NCBI GenBank assembly: GCA_001282665.1
Contig: LN874946.1
Span: 199,389 to 263,388 of the forward strand
DNA length: 64,000 bases
DNA from: Clostridiales bacterium mt11
GTDB lineage: Bacteria > Bacillota > Clostridia > Tissierellales > Tepidimicrobiaceae
Direction of reading: 5' to 3'
The notes below the pieces were generated by a model that was not told where the DNA came from, searched no databases, and saw only the letters and a list, made by a program, of their open reading frames with translations. Both the position numbers and the translations under genes were made by a program. Each line of letters opens with the position of its first letter. Within the stretch, counting starts at the first letter, position 1. Positions 59,825-64,000 of the stretch are shown here, piece by piece.

Positions 59825-61510
59825 ATGAAAAAGTTAAAAATCTTAACATTGATTATTCTATTAATTCTAGTTTTAACTGTACCAGTATTTGCAGAAAATG
59901 ATACTATGATTAATTTTGGGTGGTTATCTATATTGCCGCCGTTGTTAGCTATTGTTTTAGCTTTTGTAACAAAACAGGTATTGATATCGCTTTTTCTAGG
60001 GATATTTCTTGGTGCTATGATGCTCAACAATTGGAACCCCTTTTATGGATTCTTAAGAACTTTGGATAAATATTTAGTAGGTTCTTTGGCTGATTCTTGG
60101 AATGCATCTATAATCATATTTTTATTGGCCATAGGTGGTATGGTTGGTGTAGTTAATAAAATGGGAGGAACAGTTGCTATAGCTGAGGCATTAGGTAAAA
60201 AGATTAAAAGTCCAAAGACAGCTCAACTTTATACTTGGTTACTTGGAGTACTAGTTTTCTTCGATGACTATGCAAATACTTTAATAGTTGGTCCAACGAT
60301 GCGTCCATTAACTGATAAGAATAATATTTCAAAGGAGAAATTCTCTTTTATCATTGATTCCACGTCTGCACCAGTAGTAGGTCTTGCATTTATTTCCACT
60401 TGGGTAGGTTATGAGATTGGTGTAATTAGAAGTGTTTATCAAAATTTAGGTATTGAAGCTAATTATTATGGAGTATTTATTAAATCTCTTCCATATAGCT
60501 ATTATTGTATTTATGCTTTAATATTTGGTTTGACCTTATTATTAATGGAAAGAGATTTTGGACCAATGTATGATGCTGAAAAGAGAGCAAGACTTACTGG
60601 TAAGTTAATTGGAGATACTGCTAAACCTATGACTAGCAATGAAATTACTAATATGGAAATTAGAAAGGATATTAAATTAAAAGCATCTAATGCAATCGTT
60701 CCAATCCTTACCCTAGTTATAGTAGCATTTGTTGGCTTATGGTATAATGGTTATACTATGTTAGAAGAGCCAGTCAATCCTTTAACTATTGAAGGTATGA
60801 GAACTTGCTTTGGTGAAGCAGATTCTAGTATGGTATTATTGTGGGCCTCTATTACATCTAGTATTGTTGCAGTAATAATGGGTGTTGCTCAAAGGATATT
60901 TACTGTTGGTGAAGCTTTTGATGCTTGGGTAGAGGGGGCCAAATCCATGTTAATGGCTTGTATGATTTTAGTCCTTGCATGGTCTCTTGGTTCTGTTACA
61001 GGTGATGTAGGAACTGCAGAATTTTTAGTAGGACGTATTCCTGAAAATTTCCCATTTGCTATATTACCAGTTATTATATTCTTCTTGTCAGCAATAATTT
61101 CCTTTGCAACTGGTACTGCTTGGGGGACCATGGCTATTGTCATTCCATTAGCTGTTCCTATGGCTTATGCTTTCGTGAAAAATGGAGGAGATCCACATAT
61201 GATGACGGTTATACTAGGAACGGTGTTATCTGGGGCAATATTTGGAGACCATTGCTCACCTATATCTGATACCACTATAATGTCATCAATGGCATCGGGC
61301 TCAGACCATTTGGATCATGTAAAGACACAGATGCCTTATGCTATTACTATATCAATTGTAGCTGGTATTAGTTATATATTAGCAGGGTTTTTATCAGCTC
61401 ATCCTTTAATTATACTCTTAATTGGTACGATTATTATCTTTGGCATCGTTAAGGTATTGGGTAAATCAGTTAAAGAGGAAGATTTAAGAGTTAAATCTTC
61501 TTTAAAATAA
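59825..61510 (+). CDS. Na+/H+ antiporter of the NhaC family
   Basis: A 561-residue protein. A possible signal-like N-terminal span (residues 1-22) is followed by about 12-13 spans. Family segments include FDDYANTLIVGPTMRPLTD, FIIDSTSAPVVGLAFISTW, FATGTAWGTMAIVIPLAVP and GAIFGDHCSPISDTTIMSS. It exchanges Na+ (or an organic counter-ion such as malate/lactate) for H+. It is a single-gene unit with its own terminator. Confidence 0.92.
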   Translation: MKKLKILTLIILLILVLTVPVFAENDTMINFGWLSILPPLLAIVLAFVTKQVLISLFLGIFLGAMMLNNWNPFYGFLRTLDKYLVGSLADSWNASIIIFLLAIGGMVGVVNKMGGTVAIAEALGKKIKSPKTAQLYTWLLGVLVFFDDYANTLIVGPTMRPLTDKNNISKEKFSFIIDSTSAPVVGLAFISTWVGYEIGVIRSVYQNLGIEANYYGVFIKSLPYSYYCIYALIFGLTLLLMERDFGPMYDAEKRARLTGKLIGDTAKPMTSNEITNMEIRKDIKLKASNAIVPILTLVIVAFVGLWYNGYTMLEEPVNPLTIEGMRTCFGEADSSMVLLWASITSSIVAVIMGVAQRIFTVGEAFDAWVEGAKSMLMACMILVLAWSLGSVTGDVGTAEFLVGRIPENFPFAILPVIIFFLSAIISFATGTAWGTMAIVIPLAVPMAYAFVKNGGDPHMMTVILGTVLSGAIFGDHCSPISDTTIMSSMASGSDHLDHVKTQMPYAITISIVAGISYILAGFLSAHPLIILLIGTIIIFGIVKVLGKSVKEEDLRVKSSLK

Positions 61511-61512
61511 TA

Positions 61513-61545
61513 AAAAGCTGTTAGGTTTCCTAGCAGCTTTTGTTT
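61513..61545 (+). terminator. Terminator after the antiporter gene
   Basis: AAAGCTGTTAGG and CCTAGCAGCTTT pair with one G-T or mismatch around TTT, followed by TGTTTT. Confidence 0.85.
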
Positions 61546-61697
61546 TATATAGTTTTACAGTGTATATTAATTTTGAGACTTTTGTTATTATTTATTTATG
61601 GTATAATTAAGATGTGAAAGATTTGACAATTATGATAGTAATAAGAAATTAATTATTATATAGAAAAGTAATATATTAAATTAAAGGAGGAGAAGGA

Positions 61698-62543
61698 ATG
61701 ACAGACATATTAAAGGGCAATGTTGTAGCTTCTCAGATTAAAGAACAGATGAAAAGGGATATCGAGGAGCTTGCAAGATCCAACAAAGTACCTACTTTAG
61801 CAATTGTTAGATTAGGAAATAATCCGGGGGATATTTCTTATGAAAAAAGCATCATTAAGAATTGCGATAATATAGGTATTAAATCCAAAGTTTTTGAAAG
61901 GGATATAAACATTAAAACTGAGGAATTAGTTGAATTAATTGGAGAATTAAATGATGATAACAGCATTTCAGGTATTCTAGTGTTTAGACCATTGCCAAAG
62001 CATATTGATGAAGAAGTGGTTAGAAATACTGTAAGCCCTCTAAAAGATGTGGATTGTATGCATCCTTTAAATCTTGAGAAGATATTTGAAGGAAATATGG
62101 AAGGTTTTGCACCATGTACACCTAAATCAGCTATGGAAATACTTAAATTTTATGAAGTACCTTTAGAGGGGAAAAATGTAGTAGTTGTAAATAGAAGCAT
62201 GGTAGTTGGTAAACCTCTAACTATGATGTTGTTGGAGAAAAATGCTACAGTAACTATTTGTCACTCGAGGACTAAGAATTTAAGTGAAATTACTAAGAAT
62301 GCGGATGTAGTGGTAGTTGCTCTAGGAAGAGCTAAGTTCTTTGATGAAAGCTATTTCACCGAAGGTTCTATAATAATTGACGTAGGTGTAAGTTTGGATG
62401 AAAATGGGAAATTAAGTGGAGACGTAGATTATGAGAAAGTTTCTCCAATAGTAAGTAAGGTCACTCCCGTTCCTGGTGGAGTAGGAAGTGTTACTACTTC
62501 CATATTATTGAGTCAGGTAGTATTAGCATGTAAGAATATGTAA
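61698..62543 (+). CDS. folD: Methylenetetrahydrofolate dehydrogenase/cyclohydrolase
   Basis: A 281-residue bifunctional FolD. Substrate segments GILVFRPLPKHIDE and DCMHPLN and the cofactor motif VVNRSMVVGKPLTMMLL are present, as is TPVPGGVGSVTTSIL near the end. It interconverts methylene-, methenyl- and formyl-tetrahydrofolate. The conserved catalytic Lys (YEKS: SYEKS) is present. It is a single-gene unit, flanked by terminators, and works with folate taken up by FolT. Confidence 0.95.
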   Translation: MTDILKGNVVASQIKEQMKRDIEELARSNKVPTLAIVRLGNNPGDISYEKSIIKNCDNIGIKSKVFERDINIKTEELVELIGELNDDNSISGILVFRPLPKHIDEEVVRNTVSPLKDVDCMHPLNLEKIFEGNMEGFAPCTPKSAMEILKFYEVPLEGKNVVVVNRSMVVGKPLTMMLLEKNATVTICHSRTKNLSEITKNADVVVVALGRAKFFDESYFTEGSIIIDVGVSLDENGKLSGDVDYEKVSPIVSKVTPVPGGVGSVTTSILLSQVVLACKNM

Positions 62544-62571
62544 AAAGAGTCTAAGTTTAGACTCTTTTTTC
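62542..62571 (+). terminator. Terminator after folD
   Basis: AAAAGAGTCTAA and TTAGACTCTTTT arms, followed by a T-run. Confidence 0.9.
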
Positions 62572-62602
62572 CTTTTTACAACAAAAGTAGTTCTTTTTCT
62601 TT

Positions 62603-62632
62603 GAAGGATAATTAAGTTTATTAGTAGAAATA
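62603..62632 (+). promoter_or_regulatory. Candidate sigma-H promoter of the spoIIA operon
   Basis: GAAGGATAA (62603-62611) matches the sigma-H -35 RnAGGAwww. Twelve bases later GTAGAAATA (62624-62632) matches the -10 RnnGAATww with one difference. The spoIIA operon is transcribed by sigma-H RNA polymerase in Bacillus. Confidence 0.65.
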
Positions 62633-62663
62633 TATATGGAGTATATTTTAGGAGGGGGATAAC

Positions 62664-63011
62664 TTGCAAATTGTAACGGATATTGTCAATGATTACTTAA
62701 TTGTTACGTTAAAAGGTGAGTTGGATCATCATACATCTGAAGACGTAAGAAAAAAAATAGACCAGATATATTATAATAACAATCTACTAAATATTGTATT
62801 GGATTTAAGGGGTTTAAATTTTATGGATAGCTCTGGAATTGGTCTTGTAATGGGAAGATATAAGAATTGCAAGGATAGACAAGGGCATATATCAATTGTT
62901 AGTACAAGCTCATATGTAGATAGAATTTTAAAAATGTCTGGGTTGTTGAAGATCATCAATGTGTATCTAACTATTGAAGAAGCTATTGAAGCTCAAGAGG
63001 AGGTAAATTAA
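62664..63011 (+). CDS. spoIIAA: Anti-sigma F factor antagonist SpoIIAA
   Basis: A 115-residue STAS protein starting at TTG 62664 with ribosome site AGGAGGGGG. The phosphorylated Ser lies in LNFMDSSGIGLVMGRYK. Unphosphorylated SpoIIAA releases sigma F from SpoIIAB in the forespore. It is the first gene of the spoIIAA-spoIIAB-sigF operon. Confidence 0.96.
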   Translation: MQIVTDIVNDYLIVTLKGELDHHTSEDVRKKIDQIYYNNNLLNIVLDLRGLNFMDSSGIGLVMGRYKNCKDRQGHISIVSTSSYVDRILKMSGLLKIINVYLTIEEAIEAQEEVN

Positions 63012-63013
63012 AC

Positions 63014-63454
63014 ATGGGAGAAAAAAACTTTATGAGATTAGAGTTTTTAAGCAAGTCTAATAACGAATCTTTTGCACGAGTTGTAGTGGCTGCTTTTGCT
63101 TCTCAGTTGGATCCAACACTTGAAGAGTTATCAGATATTAAAACTGCTGTATCTGAAGCAGTTACTAATGCTATTATCCATGGTTATGAGTATAGTGAAG
63201 GAATTGTAATAGTAGAATCTAAAATTGAAAATAATAGTATTGAGATAACAGTTGAAGATAAGGGTAAGGGCATCGATGATATTGATAAGGCTATGGAACC
63301 TTTTTATACATCTAAACCTGATTTAGAAAGATCTGGAATGGGTTTTACTGTTATGGAAACCTTTATGGATAGTTTAACGGTAGAAAGTAATTTGAATAAG
63401 GGGACAAAAATAAAAATGTTAAAAGTCTTCAAATCTCTCTCTGATAAGGAGTAG
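63014..63454 (+). CDS. spoIIAB: Anti-sigma F factor and serine kinase SpoIIAB
   Basis: A 146-residue GHKL-fold kinase with the ATP-binding boxes EAVTNAIIHGYEY (N box), DKGKGIDD (G1) and SGMGFTVMETFMD (G2). It binds and inhibits sigma F, and phosphorylates SpoIIAA. The gene starts 2 bases after spoIIAA, with ribosome site AGAGGAGG inside its end. Confidence 0.97.
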   Translation: MGEKNFMRLEFLSKSNNESFARVVVAAFASQLDPTLEELSDIKTAVSEAVTNAIIHGYEYSEGIVIVESKIENNSIEITVEDKGKGIDDIDKAMEPFYTSKPDLERSGMGFTVMETFMDSLTVESNLNKGTKIKMLKVFKSLSDKE

Positions 63455-63459
63455 ATAAT

Positions 63460-64000
63460 ATGGATAAAGGGAATAGGGATAATGTTTTATTATCTCATGA
63501 AGAGACTATAGAGTTAATTTTAATGGCACAAAAAGGAGATAATGATGCCAAAGATAAATTGGTAAAACATAATATTGGTCTTATAAAAAGCGTATTAAGA
63601 GGATTTACAAATAGGGGCTATGATATGGATGATCTATTTCAAATAGGGAGTATTGGACTTTTAAAGGCTATAAATAAATTTGATACCTCCTATGATGTAA
63701 AGTTTTCAACTTATGCGGTGCCTATGATTGCAGGGGAGATAAAAAGATTTTTAAGAGATGATGGTATTATTAAGGTAAGCAGATCTTTAAAACAGACGGC
63801 GAATAAAGTAAAATATACTCAAGAAAACCTTGCTAAAGTATTAGGAAGGGAACCGACTATCCAAGAAATTTCAGAGGAATTAAATATAGATAAAGAAGAA
63901 ATCGTTATGGCATTAGAATCATCTTATCATCCAGATTTTTTATATGATGTAGTTCATCAAAATGAAGGAAGTCCTTTATATGTAATCGACAAGATTAGTC
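63460..64000 (+). CDS. sigF: RNA polymerase sigma-F factor, N-terminal part
   Basis: The frame from ATG 63460 runs off the window after 180 codons. Region 2 contains GYDMDDLFQIGSIGLLKAI and FSTYAVPMIAGEIKRFLRDD, and region 3 starts ITVSRSL-like IKVSRSLKQTANKV. It is a sporulation sigma factor of the SigF/SigG type, placed as sigF by the preceding spoIIAA and spoIIAB genes. It directs early forespore transcription. Confidence 0.96.
   Translation, partial: MDKGNRDNVLLSHEETIELILMAQKGDNDAKDKLVKHNIGLIKSVLRGFTNRGYDMDDLFQIGSIGLLKAINKFDTSYDVKFSTYAVPMIAGEIKRFLRDDGIIKVSRSLKQTANKVKYTQENLAKVLGREPTIQEISEELNIDKEEIVMALESSYHPDFLYDVVHQNEGSPLYVIDKIS

Overview
The window comes from a low-GC, endospore-forming Firmicute, most likely a member of the Clostridia/Tissierellia. 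Supporting signs are the AT-rich codon use with strong GGAGG ribosome sites, the start of a spoIIAA-spoIIAB-sigF operon at the right end, a glyQS T-box, folate (THF) and glycine riboswitches, and the ybeY-dgkA-cdd-era-recO-glyQS-ccpN-dnaG-rpoD gene order typical of clostridia. The genus cannot be fixed from the sequence alone.

Layout. (1) 1-17.4 kb is conserved housekeeping DNA on the + strand: pgpH (partial), ybeY, a dgkA-PAP2 fusion, a DUF3048 lipoprotein, cdd, era, recO, a DUF4342 protein, T-box-glyQS, ccpN, a PPDK regulator, a frameshifted dgt, dnaG, rpoD, trmK, a Nif3-like gene, a zinc-ribbon coiled-coil gene, and the RNase P RNA gene rnpB. (2) 17.4-39.88 kb is a roughly 22.5-kb genomic island inserted in the 3' end of rnpB. 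A 21-bp copy of the rnpB 3' end recurs at the far boundary, followed by what looks like the displaced original rnpB terminator. The island carries three tyrosine recombinases, an IS256-type transposase gene, replication/regulatory winged-helix proteins, hairpin-dense non-coding DNA, and a signal peptidase I. It also carries two paralogous secreted copper-amine-oxidase-N-domain proteins, a 979-aa secreted protein, many very small proteins, and an RNase H - RnlA toxin - RnlB antitoxin cassette. (3) 39.9-41.1 kb is decayed DNA with an MFS transporter pseudogene. (4) 41.2-64 kb is again chromosomal. It holds a ComEC-like metallo-beta-lactamase protein, a glycine-riboswitch-controlled PTS_EIIC_2 membrane protein, THF riboswitch-folT, an IS605/tnpB remnant, an ATP-grasp ligase, and a GntR - xanthine dehydrogenase - purine permease cluster. 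These are followed by DUF1538 with a duplicated PII-like protein, a PHP protein, a CDF metal exporter, an NlpC/P60 hydrolase, a PAP2-like protein, an NhaC antiporter, folD, and spoIIAA-spoIIAB-sigF (partial).

How the genes work together. The most notable system is rnh-rnlA-rnlB at the right end of the island. RnlA/RnlB is a type II toxin-antitoxin module used against phage in E. coli, where host RNase HI is needed to stimulate RnlA. Here an RNase H-type gene sits directly upstream of rnlA, suggesting a self-contained three-gene defence unit. The centre of the island, with its own signal peptidase and several secreted proteins, looks like a dedicated extracellular system of unknown function. 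On the chromosome, folT (folate uptake) and folD serve one-carbon metabolism, and the GntR/xdh/permease block serves purine uptake and oxidation.
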